Shown: piece by piece, positions 19,823 through 29,298 of the stretch
Layout of the letters: each line of letters opens with the position of its first letter
Numbering within the stretch: the first letter of the stretch is position 1
IMG/VR virus record: IMGVR_UViG_3300033143_000132
Coordinates: 1 to 32,292 of that record
Origin: a virus
Reading direction: 5' to 3' (one strand)
Length of the DNA: 32,292 bases
Translations under genes and position numbers: made by a program
Notes under the pieces: model-generated
The model's database searches: none
Told to the model about the DNA's origin: nothing
The model's input: only the letters and a program-made list of their open reading frames with translations

Positions 19823-21074
19823 ATTAGGTAGTAGAATTATTGGTAAGTGTATGATGGGATCAACATCTAACGCTTTAGATAAAGGAGGTGATAACTTCAA
19901 GAAATTATATTATGACTCAGATGTTACAGAAAGAAACGCCAACGGACAGACTCGCAGCGGACTCTATTCTTTGTTCATACCTATGGAATGGAACTACGAA
20001 GGATACATTGATTCTTATGGCGTACCTGTATTCGACACACCAAAAACACCGGTTGAAGACCCTCACGGGGTAAAAATAAAACAAGGAGTAATAGAGTATT
20101 GGCAAAACGAAGTTGATGGTTTAAAGCAAGATCAAGACGCATTAAATGAATTTTACAGACAATTTCCGAGAACTGAAGAACACGCTTTCAGAGACGAAGC
20201 CAAATCTTCGTTATTTAATTTAACTAAAATTTACGAGCAAATAGATTACAATGGTGATGTTGGTAAAACAAAGCTAGTAACTAGAGGAGATTTTTACTGG
20301 GAAAATGGAATAAAAGATACACGCGTTCTTTTTGCACCTAAAAATAATGGTAAGTTTTATATATCATGGGTACCAGACGTTAGTCAGCAAAATAGTATTA
20401 TAATAAAGAGAGGTATAAAGTACCCAGCTAACGAGCATATGGGGGCTTTTGGATGTGACTCTTATGACATATCAGGAACAGTAGATGGTAGAGGCTCTAA
20501 TGGATCTTTGCACGGCTTAACTAAATTTAGCATGGAGAACGCTCCTGCGAATCATTTCTTTTTAGAATATATAGCAAGACCTCAAACTGCTGAAATGTTT
20601 TTTGAAGATGTTTTAATGGCTTGTATTTTTTATGGCATGCCTATATTAGCAGAAAATAATAAACCTAGATTACTTTATCATTTTAAAAGAAGAGGTTATA
20701 GAGGTTTTGCAATGAATAGACCAGATAAATTAAAACTATCTGTTACAGAAAGAGAAATAGGTGGAATACCTAACTCATCAGAAGATATTAAACAAGCCCA
20801 CGCAGCTGCTATAGAATCTTATATAGAGGACTTTGTGGGTTTAAAACAAAATGGAACATACGGAGATGTTTATTTTCAAAGAACATTAAACGACTGGTCT
20901 AAATTTAATATAAATAACAGAACAAAACACGATGCATCTATAAGTTCTGGTTTAGCAATAATGGCTTGCAACAAAAATAAATATAGACCAATACCTACAA
21001 TTACAAGAAAAACTTATGATCTTGGTTTTAAAAGATATAATAATAAAGGAACAATATCAAAAATAATTGAATAA
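19791..21074 (+). CDS. terL: Terminase large subunit, C-terminal nuclease part (+1 frame)
   Basis: In the next frame homology resumes at G-N-W-R-V-T-K-T (19791) and continues through C-M-M-G-S-T-S-N-A-L-D-K-G-G. The RNase H-like nuclease follows: F-G-C-D-S-Y-D-I-S-G-T (first aspartate), P-I-L-A-E-N-N-K (Glu) and K-H-D-A-S-I-S-S-G (last Asp). It cuts concatemeric DNA during packaging. The frame is open back to 19215 but that part is an out-of-frame shadow, so I start at the homology. A first ATG in frame is at 19851. Together with the upstream part this is one gene disrupted by a deletion of 3n+2 bases or an assembly error. Confidence 0.8.
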   Translation, partial: GNWRVTKTTLRLGSRIIGKCMMGSTSNALDKGGDNFKKLYYDSDVTERNANGQTRSGLYSLFIPMEWNYEGYIDSYGVPVFDTPKTPVEDPHGVKIKQGVIEYWQNEVDGLKQDQDALNEFYRQFPRTEEHAFRDEAKSSLFNLTKIYEQIDYNGDVGKTKLVTRGDFYWENGIKDTRVLFAPKNNGKFYISWVPDVSQQNSIIIKRGIKYPANEHMGAFGCDSYDISGTVDGRGSNGSLHGLTKFSMENAPANHFFLEYIARPQTAEMFFEDVLMACIFYGMPILAENNKPRLLYHFKRRGYRGFAMNRPDKLKLSVTEREIGGIPNSSEDIKQAHAAAIESYIEDFVGLKQNGTYGDVYFQRTLNDWSKFNINNRTKHDASISSGLAIMACNKNKYRPIPTITRKTYDLGFKRYNNKGTISKIIE

Positions 21075-23486
21075 ATGAAAATGTACACTAACTCAAATAG
21101 CGCATTTCCTAGTCAGGTAGTACCGGATTATGAAAAAGCTTCATGGGAATACGGTTCACAAGTGGCGCAAGCTATTGAGACAGAGTGGTTTAATCAAGGC
21201 CGAACTAACGGTAATAGATATCTTACTAGTTTTAATAATTTTCATCATTTAAGATTATATGCTAGAGGCGAACAACCTGTTCAAAAATATAAAGATGAGT
21301 TATCTATAAACGGTGACTTAAGCTACTTAAATCTAGATTGGAAGCCAGTTCCTATATTGTCTAAATTTGTGGACATTGTTGTAAATGGTATATCTAGCAA
21401 AGAATACGATATAAAAGCTTATTCTCAAGATCCTGCATCTGTCAAGAAAAGAACTATGTATGCAACTGCTGTTGCGGAGGATATGTTTGCTAAAGAGCAA
21501 ATGCAAGCTGCTGAAGATTTACTAGGAGTTCAATTACAAAGAACAAGTATCCCTCCAGCAGATTTACCAGAAACAAAAGAAGAATTAGAATTACACTTAC
21601 AGTTAAGTTATAAACAAGCTATTGAAATAGCAGAAGAAGAAGCTATAACACAGACTTTAGCTAAAAATAAATGGGAACTTACTAAAAGAAGATTAAATGA
21701 AGATCTTGTCGTATGTGGAATAGCGTGCGCAAAAACTAATTTTAATGTTGCTAATGGTATAACTTTAGACTACGTTGATCCTTCTTATTTAGTATATTCT
21801 TATACTGAAGACCCTAATTTCCAAGACATATATTATGTTGGTGAAGTTAAATCAATAACTATACCAGAACTTAAAAAACAGTTTCCTAATATTCCAGAAG
21901 ATGAATTACAAAGAATTCAAGAAATGCCTGGTAATAGACAATATATAACTGGATGGGGTAACTATGATAACAACACGGTTCAAGTTTTATATTTTGAGTA
22001 CAAAACCTATATGAATCAAGTTTTTAAATTAAAAAGAACTGAAAACGGGTTAGAAAAAATAATAGAAAAAACAGACGAATTCAATCCTCCGCCAAATGAC
22101 GGGTTTGAAAGAGTAGGTAGAAGTATAGAAGTATTATATACTGGTGCTAAAGTACTAGGAACAAATACAATGCTTAAGTGGGAATTAGCAGAAAATATGA
22201 CAAGACCAGCTGCTGATACTACTAAGGTGGAGATGAACTACTCTATAGTTGCGCCAAGAATGTACAAGGGTAGAATAGAATCTATTGTAAGTAGATGTAC
22301 AGGTTTTGCAGACATGATACAGTTAACGCATTTAAAAATGCAGCAAGTATTAGCTAGAATGGTTCCAGATGGTGTGTTCTTAGACATGGACGGTTTAGCA
22401 GAAGTTGATCTAGGTAATGGAACAAATTATAATCCAGCTGAAGCGTTGAATATGTATTTTCAAACAGGTAGTATAGTTGGTAGATCGCTAACACAAGATG
22501 GTGATCCAAATAGAGGTAAGGTGCCTATTCAAGAATTACAATCATCTGCAGGTGGACAAAAATTAGCAGCGCTTATACAAACGTATCAATACTATCTACA
22601 AATGATACGTGATGTCACGGGTCTTAATGAAGCTAGAGACGGTAGTTTACCTGATAAAGATGCTTTAGTAGGTCTCGCTAAGATGGCAGCTAATCAATCT
22701 AATATAGCTACAAAACACATAAATCAAGGTAGTTTATATATTGCTTTAAAAATATGTGAAAACATATCTTTAAAATTAGCAGATGCTTTGAGTTACCCTC
22801 TAACCGCTAATGCTTTGGTAGAAGGTATATCTGTTTATAATGTAGAGACATTAAGGGAAATATCTAATTTGAATTTACACGATTTTGGTATATTTTTAGA
22901 ATTAGAACCTGACGATGAAGAGAAGGCACAGCTAGAACAAAATATACAAGTTGCTTTACAATCTGGAGGTATTGACTTAGAAGATGCTATTGATATTCGT
23001 CAAATAAAAAACTTAAAACTAGCAAATCAATTATTAAAACAAAAACGTAAAAAGAAATTAGCTAGAGAAAAAGCAAATCAAGAAAGAATGATAGCTGCTC
23101 AGGGTGAAGCTGCGGCTAAAACAGCAGAGCAAACCGCATTAGCAGAGACTCAAAAGCAAGCGGCGCTAACTCAACAAAAGGTTAGTATAGAAAAAGCTAA
23201 GTCTCAGTTTGAAATAAGTAGAATGGAAACTGAGATGCAAATAAAAGCTAAATTAATGCAGCAAGAATATGGTTATCAATTTCAGTTGGCTCAAATAAAA
23301 ACAGGTGCTGAAGGTTCTAAAGAAAAAGAAATTGAAGACCGTAAAGACAAGAGACTAAAAATGCAAGGTACTCAACAGAGTAAATTGATACAACAGAGAC
23401 AAAATGACTCTAACCCTGTTGATTTTGAAACTACAGGAGAAAATAATTTAGGATTTAACATAGAAGAGTTGATGCCTAAAGTTTAA
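21075..23486 (+). CDS. Portal protein (803 aa)
   Basis: The size, position directly after TerL (abutting its stop), and sequence pattern fit the portal ring at the capsid vertex. Visible parts: D-W-K-P-V-P-I-L-S-K-F-V-D-I-V-V (about 88-103), a helical insert to about 200, D-Y-V-D-P-S-Y-L-V-Y-S-Y-T-E-D (about 233-247) and Y-Y-V-G-E-V-K-S-I-T. The last 180 residues are a long Lys/Glu/Gln/Ala helix region (about 640-780), probably a coiled-coil barrel. The arrangement resembles portals of crAss-like and related marine phages, from family recall. Confidence 0.85.
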   Translation: MKMYTNSNSAFPSQVVPDYEKASWEYGSQVAQAIETEWFNQGRTNGNRYLTSFNNFHHLRLYARGEQPVQKYKDELSINGDLSYLNLDWKPVPILSKFVDIVVNGISSKEYDIKAYSQDPASVKKRTMYATAVAEDMFAKEQMQAAEDLLGVQLQRTSIPPADLPETKEELELHLQLSYKQAIEIAEEEAITQTLAKNKWELTKRRLNEDLVVCGIACAKTNFNVANGITLDYVDPSYLVYSYTEDPNFQDIYYVGEVKSITIPELKKQFPNIPEDELQRIQEMPGNRQYITGWGNYDNNTVQVLYFEYKTYMNQVFKLKRTENGLEKIIEKTDEFNPPPNDGFERVGRSIEVLYTGAKVLGTNTMLKWELAENMTRPAADTTKVEMNYSIVAPRMYKGRIESIVSRCTGFADMIQLTHLKMQQVLARMVPDGVFLDMDGLAEVDLGNGTNYNPAEALNMYFQTGSIVGRSLTQDGDPNRGKVPIQELQSSAGGQKLAALIQTYQYYLQMIRDVTGLNEARDGSLPDKDALVGLAKMAANQSNIATKHINQGSLYIALKICENISLKLADALSYPLTANALVEGISVYNVETLREISNLNLHDFGIFLELEPDDEEKAQLEQNIQVALQSGGIDLEDAIDIRQIKNLKLANQLLKQKRKKKLAREKANQERMIAAQGEAAAKTAEQTALAETQKQAALTQQKVSIEKAKSQFEISRMETEMQIKAKLMQQEYGYQFQLAQIKTGAEGSKEKEIEDRKDKRLKMQGTQQSKLIQQRQNDSNPVDFETTGENNLGFNIEELMPKV

Positions 23487-23506
23487 CTATTTAATTATAT
23501 TATATT

Positions 23507-24718
23507 ATGTCAGAAAACACAAAGACCGAAGAGGTCAAACAAGAAGGTGATTTTAAGATTAAAAAGAAAAAAACACCAAAAAACTTAGGACATCTCAGTA
23601 GTAGTGATCCTGTAAAAGTAGATTTAACAAAACCAGAAGCAACAGGTGAAATACAACCGGATGTTGTAAAGGTTGAAATACCAAAAGAAGACAATGCCAT
23701 TCGTATCGGAGAAACAGGAGATGTTCCTGAAGAAAAACAAGCCGGAGATTTGGTTGAAGTGGACAAACAAGTACAAGAGCCCAGCGAGGTTGTTGAAGAA
23801 GTCACTCCACTCCAAGAAATAACCGACGAAGAAGTTAAAGAGGTTAAACAAGAAGCTCAAGAAGCTGTAAGAGATCAACAGATCTTAGGAAAACCTTTAC
23901 CGGAAAATGTAGAAAAACTAGTTTCTTTTATGGAAGAAACAGGTGGAAGCGTAGAAGACTACGTGGCATTAAACAAAGATTACTCTAAGCTTAATAGCTC
24001 AGAGGTTTTAAAAGAATATTATCTTAAATCCAAACCACACTTAGATTTAGAAGAAATAGCTTTCTTAATGGAAGATAACTTTAAGTATGATGAGGACGTA
24101 GATGAAGAGCGAGCTATACGTAAAAAGAAACTCGCTTATAAAGAAGAAGTTGCAAAAGCAAAACAATACTTAGAAAGCTCTAAGAGTAAGTATTACGACG
24201 AGATCAAGTTGAGACCGGGCGTAACTCAAGAGCAGCAAGAAGCGTTAAGCTTTTATGACCGATATAAAAAGCAGCAAGAAAAAGCTCAAGCACAACACGG
24301 TGATTTTAGAGATCGTACTAAAAAATTATTCAATAAAGAATTCAAAGGTTTTGATTTTAATGTGGGGGATAAGAAATTTAGATACGGTGTTAAAGACCCG
24401 GCTAAGGTAGGTGAAACTCAAATAGATGTTCAGAATTTCGTAGGTAAGTATTTAGACAAAGACGGAAATATGACAGATCCAAGTGGATATCACAAAGCTA
24501 TGTACGCTGCAATGAATGCTGATAAATTAGCTCATCATTTTTACGAACAAGGAAAAGCTGATGGCATCAAAGGTGTTATTACAAATTCTAAAAATCCATC
24601 ACAAGACGGACCTAGGCAAGTTGCCGATGGAAATGTTTTTATAAATGGATTAAAAGTAAAGTCGATTAGTGGTTTAGATTCATCAAAATTAAAAATAAAA
24701 ACAAAAAAGTTTAACTAA
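23507..24718 (+). CDS. Acidic scaffold-like protein (403 aa)
   Basis: Located between portal and major capsid protein, the classical scaffold position. The first 130 residues are Glu/Lys/Val-rich and likely disordered. The rest is helical (V-E-D-Y-V-A-L-N-K-D-Y, then D-L-E-E-I-A-F-L-M-E-D, then Y-D-R-Y-K-K-Q-Q-E-K-A) ending in a small basic tail. Scaffolds guide prohead assembly and leave before packaging. A capsid-maturation protease is not recognisable in it. Confidence 0.7.
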   Translation: MSENTKTEEVKQEGDFKIKKKKTPKNLGHLSSSDPVKVDLTKPEATGEIQPDVVKVEIPKEDNAIRIGETGDVPEEKQAGDLVEVDKQVQEPSEVVEEVTPLQEITDEEVKEVKQEAQEAVRDQQILGKPLPENVEKLVSFMEETGGSVEDYVALNKDYSKLNSSEVLKEYYLKSKPHLDLEEIAFLMEDNFKYDEDVDEERAIRKKKLAYKEEVAKAKQYLESSKSKYYDEIKLRPGVTQEQQEALSFYDRYKKQQEKAQAQHGDFRDRTKKLFNKEFKGFDFNVGDKKFRYGVKDPAKVGETQIDVQNFVGKYLDKDGNMTDPSGYHKAMYAAMNADKLAHHFYEQGKADGIKGVITNSKNPSQDGPRQVADGNVFINGLKVKSISGLDSSKLKIKTKKFN

Positions 24719-24733
24719 TTAAAATTAAAAATT

Positions 24734-26200
24734 ATGGCTTTATCCCCACAGTTTGGAAGTATAGTACCTTCTCAAACTCAACAATTACTTCAACAGAACT
24801 ATCTTACATTCGATGGCGCTGCTGGTGGTAACTTTGCACAGCAATATTTACCAGAGCTTTACGAAGCTGAAGTAGAAAGATACGGTAACAGAACGTTATC
24901 CGGATTTTTAAGAATGGTAGGCGCTGAAATGCCTATGACTTCTGATCAAGTAATTTGGTCTGAACAAAATAGATTACATATATCTTACGCTGATTGTGCG
25001 ATCGCTGCTAATGCTGGCGGTGGTGCAAATCTAGGTATTGATATTACTAACGGTGGTGCAAACACGCAGGTAAACAATGTTGTTTCTCCAGCTTCAACAG
25101 TTGTCGTTATGGACGACTTTGGTGGTGAATTAAAATGTTTTGTAGATGCTTCTAATAGCGCTACTGGTCTTATATCTGTACAACCTTATACTGCCGCTGA
25201 TCTATCTGGTTTAACTGGTTTGGTAAAAGTATTTGTATACGGTTCTGATTACCAAAAAGGACAGAGTTCAGCTCAAGCTATTTCTGGTGCAAACGCAATC
25301 GGAGGTGCTAATCCTATGATTACTGTAAACCCTCAGTTTACTACTTTTAGCAATAATCCTATTATCATTAGAAGCCAATATTCTATTAATGGTTCTGACA
25401 CTGCTCAGATCGGTTGGGTAGAAGTTGCTACTGAAGATGGAACAGGAGGTTACTTATGGTATTTAAAAGCTGAATCTGAAACTAGACTACGTTTCGAAGA
25501 TTACCTAGAAATGTCTATGGTTGAAGGTGAGCTTAAAAATGCTGCTGTATCTCCTATCGCTGGAGCTGCTGGTGTAGGTATTATTGGTACTGAAGGTTTA
25601 TTTGCTGCTATCCAAAACGGAGGTAACGTAGAAGTAGGATTTACTGCTGCTGCTGGTATCGACGCTTTCGACGCAATACTTAAAAACCTAGATACTCAAG
25701 GAGCTATCGAAGAAAACATGTTATTCTTGAACAGAAATACTGCTCTTGATTTTGACGATATGTTAGCTTCTATCTCTGGAGGTTATGCAGGTGGTACTGC
25801 TTTTGGTCTTTTCGAAAACTCTGAAGAAATGGCATTGAACTTAGGATTCTCAGGATTCCGTAGAGGTTCTTATGATTTCTATAAAACAGATTGGAAATAC
25901 TTAAACGACGCTTCAACACGTGGCGCAATGACTGGTCCTGCTTCAATTGAAGGAGTATTAGTTCCTGCAGGTACTTCTACTGTTTATGACCAAATCTTAG
26001 GTACAAACATTAGACGTCCTTTCTTACACGTAAGATACAGAGCTTCTCAAGCTGATGACAGACGAATGAAATCATGGCTAACTGGTTCAGTTGGTGGTGC
26101 ATTTACTTCTACGTTAGATGCAATGGAAGTTAACTTCTTATCTGAAAGATGCTTAGTGACTCAAGCTAGAAACAACTTTGTATTATTCAAAGGTATCTAG
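24734..26200 (+). CDS. Major capsid protein (488 aa)
   Basis: The protein begins A-L-S-P-Q-F-G-S-I-V-P-S and has Y-E-A-E-V-E-R-Y-G-N-R-T-L (about 46-58) like the N-arm and spine helix of HK97-fold capsid proteins in marine phages. It is rich in Gly, Ala, Phe and Asn. Codons are more regular and C-richer than in its neighbours (TAC, TTC, AAC), as expected for a very highly expressed gene. A strong hairpin follows its stop. Role: shell of the icosahedral head. Confidence 0.85.
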   Translation: MALSPQFGSIVPSQTQQLLQQNYLTFDGAAGGNFAQQYLPELYEAEVERYGNRTLSGFLRMVGAEMPMTSDQVIWSEQNRLHISYADCAIAANAGGGANLGIDITNGGANTQVNNVVSPASTVVVMDDFGGELKCFVDASNSATGLISVQPYTAADLSGLTGLVKVFVYGSDYQKGQSSAQAISGANAIGGANPMITVNPQFTTFSNNPIIIRSQYSINGSDTAQIGWVEVATEDGTGGYLWYLKAESETRLRFEDYLEMSMVEGELKNAAVSPIAGAAGVGIIGTEGLFAAIQNGGNVEVGFTAAAGIDAFDAILKNLDTQGAIEENMLFLNRNTALDFDDMLASISGGYAGGTAFGLFENSEEMALNLGFSGFRRGSYDFYKTDWKYLNDASTRGAMTGPASIEGVLVPAGTSTVYDQILGTNIRRPFLHVRYRASQADDRRMKSWLTGSVGGAFTSTLDAMEVNFLSERCLVTQARNNFVLFKGI

Positions 26201-26216
26201 TATATTAATGTAATTC

Positions 26217-26243
26217 TTACCCTCGTTATATCAACGGGGGTAA
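26217..26243 (+). terminator. Strong hairpin after major capsid gene
   Basis: TTACCCTCGTT (26217-26227), loop ATATC, AACGGGGGTAA (26233-26243): an 11-bp stem with one G-U. The following bases are A/T-rich without a pure T-run. Likely a partial terminator or 3' mRNA stabiliser that raises capsid mRNA over downstream genes. Confidence 0.6.
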
Positions 26244-26276
26244 TTATTACACTTATTAATTTTATTATATTATATT

Positions 26277-27041
26277 ATGGCAAAAAAAGAAAAAATCCAA
26301 CAAACTGGTTGGGAAATAAAAGATAGAAGATATTTTTTAAAAGATAACTCTTCACCACTAACATTAACAATACCAAGTAAACATACTAAAAAACATGCTT
26401 TATTATGGTTTGATGAAGAAACAGGTTCTCAAAGAGAATTAAGATATGCAACAAACCAAGCATCAGTTTTTGTAGATGAACAAAGAGGTGAAGCAACAAT
26501 GGGGCATATATCTTTTACTGATGGGGTTTTACACGTTCCAAAAGAACAACAAGCTTTACAGAAAATGTTATCTATATATCACCCTTTATTAGGTAAAAAA
26601 TACCTAGAACATAAACCTCAAGCTGTCGCTCAAGATCAATTAGCTTATTTAAATATAGAAATAGATGCGTTAAACGCTGCTAGAGAAATAGAAATAGATC
26701 AAGCTGAAGCAATCATGAGAGTAGAAATTGGCTCTAAGGTTAATAAGATGAGTTCTAAAGAACTTAAAAGAGATTTATTAATATTTGCTAAAAACAATCC
26801 TAAATTGTTCTTAGATTTAGCTAATGACGAAAACGTAATGTTGAGAAACTTTGCGATTAGATCAGCTGAACTTGGAATAATTTTATTATCTCAAGATCAA
26901 AGGCAAATATCCTGGGCGTCTAACGGTAGAAAACTAATGAACGTTCCATTTGATGAAAATCCTTATTCAGCTTTTGCTGCTTATTTAAAAACAGACGAAG
27001 GTGTAGAAGTATTTAAATCAATAGAGAAAAAAATGATTTAA
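26277..27041 (+). CDS. Conserved-looking structural protein of unknown role (254 aa)
   Basis: A 254-residue protein, basic at the N-terminus (M-A-K-K-E-K-I-Q-Q-T-G-W), with a C-terminal helical region (L-R-N-F-A-I-R-S-A-E-L-G-I-I-L-L) and N-G-R-K-L-M-N-V-P-F-D-E-N-P-Y. I recall this ending as widespread in marine phages next to the capsid gene, without known function. It lies between two strong hairpins and so forms its own mRNA segment. No signal peptide. Confidence 0.65.
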   Translation: MAKKEKIQQTGWEIKDRRYFLKDNSSPLTLTIPSKHTKKHALLWFDEETGSQRELRYATNQASVFVDEQRGEATMGHISFTDGVLHVPKEQQALQKMLSIYHPLLGKKYLEHKPQAVAQDQLAYLNIEIDALNAAREIEIDQAEAIMRVEIGSKVNKMSSKELKRDLLIFAKNNPKLFLDLANDENVMLRNFAIRSAELGIILLSQDQRQISWASNGRKLMNVPFDENPYSAFAAYLKTDEGVEVFKSIEKKMI

Positions 27042-27051
27042 CAGGTGATTA

Positions 27052-27089
27052 TAATAATGGGTGATCACTTTGTGGTCACCTAATTATTA
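27052..27089 (+). terminator. Hairpin after gene 26277-27041
   Basis: GGTGATCAC (27060-27068), loop TTT, GTGGTCACC (27072-27080), 9 bp with one G-U. TAATAAT/ATTATTA extends it by 7 bp past a small internal loop. It is followed by an A-run and the next start, so it may be an RNA-processing or stability element rather than a terminator. Confidence 0.5.
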
Positions 27090-27103
27090 AAAAAAAACAT
27101 AAA

Positions 27104-28033
27104 ATGGCAATAAACGTAAATCAAGTTTATCAAACAGTTTTACTTATTCTCAATAAAGAACAAAGAGGATATTTAACTCCTGATGAATTTAATAGAATAG
27201 GCGCACAAGTGCAGCTTGAAATATTCGAGTCTTATTTTGAAGATTTAAATCAACAATTACGTGTGCCAGACAACGACTCTGAATACTCAGATCGTATAAA
27301 AAATACGCAAGAAAAAATTGCGCTCTTCCAAGAATCGGGCACGTGTCCTTATATAGGCCCTTATTTTGGTGTGCCAACAGTATCAGGTAACACCACATCT
27401 CAAACATTCAACACAACAACAGCTCAGCAGTATATAGTAACTACTATTACAGCAGATGAATTAGACGCTGGGCAACCAAGCGTTACTTTAGAAGATGCTA
27501 ATGGTGTTCAACAACCTTTAGCTGAATTTACTGATTGGACTATATCTGGTCTTACACTTAGTTTAACTAACATACCCACAGCTGGTAGAGCTTTAATCTT
27601 AACAGTTAATGAGTTTGATTTTTATAAACTAGGAACTGTTATACATAAAGATGAAACGCCTGTTCAATATGTTCAACCTAATGAATTATTAGAATTGAAT
27701 TTATCACCTATAACAAAACCATCTACTTCTTTCCCTGTCTACAGATATAAAGATAGACAAATATTTGTATCACCATCCACTATACAGAGTGACTTGTCTT
27801 GTACCTATTTAAGAAAACCACTAAATCCAATGTGGAACTTTACAGCAACAGCTCCAGCTTATCAATATATTTATAACGCTAGTAGCTCTGTAAACTTTGA
27901 ATTACATCCAACAGAACAAACTGAAATAGTGCTAAGGATACTAATGTACGCTGGTGTCATAGTTAAAGATCCACAGTTAATACAAAGCGCAGCTCAACAA
28001 GTTGCTATGGATAATCAAAACGAAAAAATATAA
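27104..28033 (+). CDS. Head-tail connector/ring protein, putative (309 aa)
   Basis: An N-terminal helix region (V-Y-Q-T-V-L-L-I-L-N-K-E-Q-R-G-Y-L) is followed by beta-rich middle and C-terminal sections (V-Y-R-Y-K-D-R-Q-I-F-V-S-P) and a final helix. The place after the capsid gene, before the two tail genes, and this helix-beta-helix plan fit a neck or ring adaptor under the portal. The leader is an A-run after a hairpin. The assignment rests on order and shape rather than a diagnostic motif. Confidence 0.6.
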   Translation: MAINVNQVYQTVLLILNKEQRGYLTPDEFNRIGAQVQLEIFESYFEDLNQQLRVPDNDSEYSDRIKNTQEKIALFQESGTCPYIGPYFGVPTVSGNTTSQTFNTTTAQQYIVTTITADELDAGQPSVTLEDANGVQQPLAEFTDWTISGLTLSLTNIPTAGRALILTVNEFDFYKLGTVIHKDETPVQYVQPNELLELNLSPITKPSTSFPVYRYKDRQIFVSPSTIQSDLSCTYLRKPLNPMWNFTATAPAYQYIYNASSSVNFELHPTEQTEIVLRILMYAGVIVKDPQLIQSAAQQVAMDNQNEKI

Positions 28034-28036
28034 AAC

Positions 28037-29293
28037 ATGGCTATACAACCTCCAAATAACGGATTACTAAACGAAACTGGTCAACAATACTACCAAGGTG
28101 CTGAGGGTTTTGTAGGCGATGGGGCTAATAGAACTTTTCCTACAACTTTTGATACTGACTTATATTTAGGTAATTGGAATCCTAGTGCTGAAAACTACGC
28201 GTTAAATAATTTTAAAGTGTATACTAGTACAAGTGGTTTTCCTGGATCCTGGTCTGAATACATTACAGAGTTTTCTATTTCAGATAATTCAATTGTTTTT
28301 CCTGCTAATGCAATACCCGCTAATGGTTTGTATATAGTAGTTCAATTAAAAATACTAGATGGTGGTAAATACGGTTCTACGCCTGCTGAAAAAGCATATG
28401 GTCAAACCGTAGAAGATAATTATGGTAGTTATAAATATGTGAAATTAGTTGACATAGTAAATAACTTTCTAGTAGGATACGTTGGTACTGGTAAATTACT
28501 ACCAGATGCTAAAAGAACAGATGTTATTTTTCACGCAAAGAGAGGTATGCAAGAATTTAGTTATGATACTTTAAAAAGTATTAAATCTTCTGAGCTAACA
28601 ATACCTGAGGGTTTAACTCTTGTACTTCCTCAAGACTACGTTAATTATGTAGGTATGTCTTGGATTGATGAACAAGGAGTAAAAAGACCTATATATCCAG
28701 CTAATAATTTAACTATAAGTCCCTTTAACACACAGTTACAAGATAGTCAAGGAATACCTACACAGGATAATTTTGGTAATGATTTAGAAGGAACTTCTAT
28801 AGTTCAAGAAAGATGGCATAGTGCTAATGACAAGTTAATAAACGGTAGTTGGACAATGCAAGATTTCACAAATGATTTATGGGCTTACAATTGGGATTAC
28901 CCAGGTTCTTTCTTTGGCGCTACAAGAGGTCAAATGTACGGAATGGATCCTCAGTATTCTCAATATAACGGTTGGTTTAACATGAATGAAAGAGAAGGTA
29001 AAGTTTCTTTTTCAGCAAACTTAAAAGATAAATTAATTGTTTTAGAATACATATCAGACGGTTTAGCTACTGATTTAGATACTAAACTACCTAAGCTCGC
29101 TGAAGAGGCAATGTACGCTTATATACTGTATTCTATAATATCTACTAGAGCAAACCAACAAGAGTATGTAGTTCAAAGACTAAAAAGAGACAAGAGTTCA
29201 AAATTGCGTAATGCAAAAATAAGATTATCTAATATAAAGCTTGAAGAAATAGTTCAAGTTATGAGAGGTAAATCTAAATGGATTAAACATTAA
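28037..29293 (+). CDS. Head-tail connector or tail-stabilisation protein, putative (418 aa)
   Basis: Starts 3 nt after the previous stop. After a Gly/Asn-rich N-terminal beta section it carries Y-K-Y-V-K-L-V-D-I-V-N-N-F-L-V-G-Y-V-G (about 132-150) and H-A-K-R-G-M-Q-E-F-S-Y-D-T, a helical pattern I associate with gp4-like adaptors in P22 and crAss-like phages. The end is basic. Likely part of the ring stack joining portal and tail. Moderate confidence. Confidence 0.65.
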   Translation: MAIQPPNNGLLNETGQQYYQGAEGFVGDGANRTFPTTFDTDLYLGNWNPSAENYALNNFKVYTSTSGFPGSWSEYITEFSISDNSIVFPANAIPANGLYIVVQLKILDGGKYGSTPAEKAYGQTVEDNYGSYKYVKLVDIVNNFLVGYVGTGKLLPDAKRTDVIFHAKRGMQEFSYDTLKSIKSSELTIPEGLTLVLPQDYVNYVGMSWIDEQGVKRPIYPANNLTISPFNTQLQDSQGIPTQDNFGNDLEGTSIVQERWHSANDKLINGSWTMQDFTNDLWAYNWDYPGSFFGATRGQMYGMDPQYSQYNGWFNMNEREGKVSFSANLKDKLIVLEYISDGLATDLDTKLPKLAEEAMYAYILYSIISTRANQQEYVVQRLKRDKSSKLRNAKIRLSNIKLEEIVQVMRGKSKWIKH

Positions 29294-29298
29294 GTCAC

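Noticed and set aside
19500-19860. Intron or intein in terL
   Set aside because: Sequence is lost, not inserted; no splicing domains or intron structure seen.
19019-21074. Programmed +1 frameshift in the terminase gene
   Set aside because: A programmed shift would keep all conserved segments; here the part expected to carry Walker B is missing at the joint, and base composition changes there.
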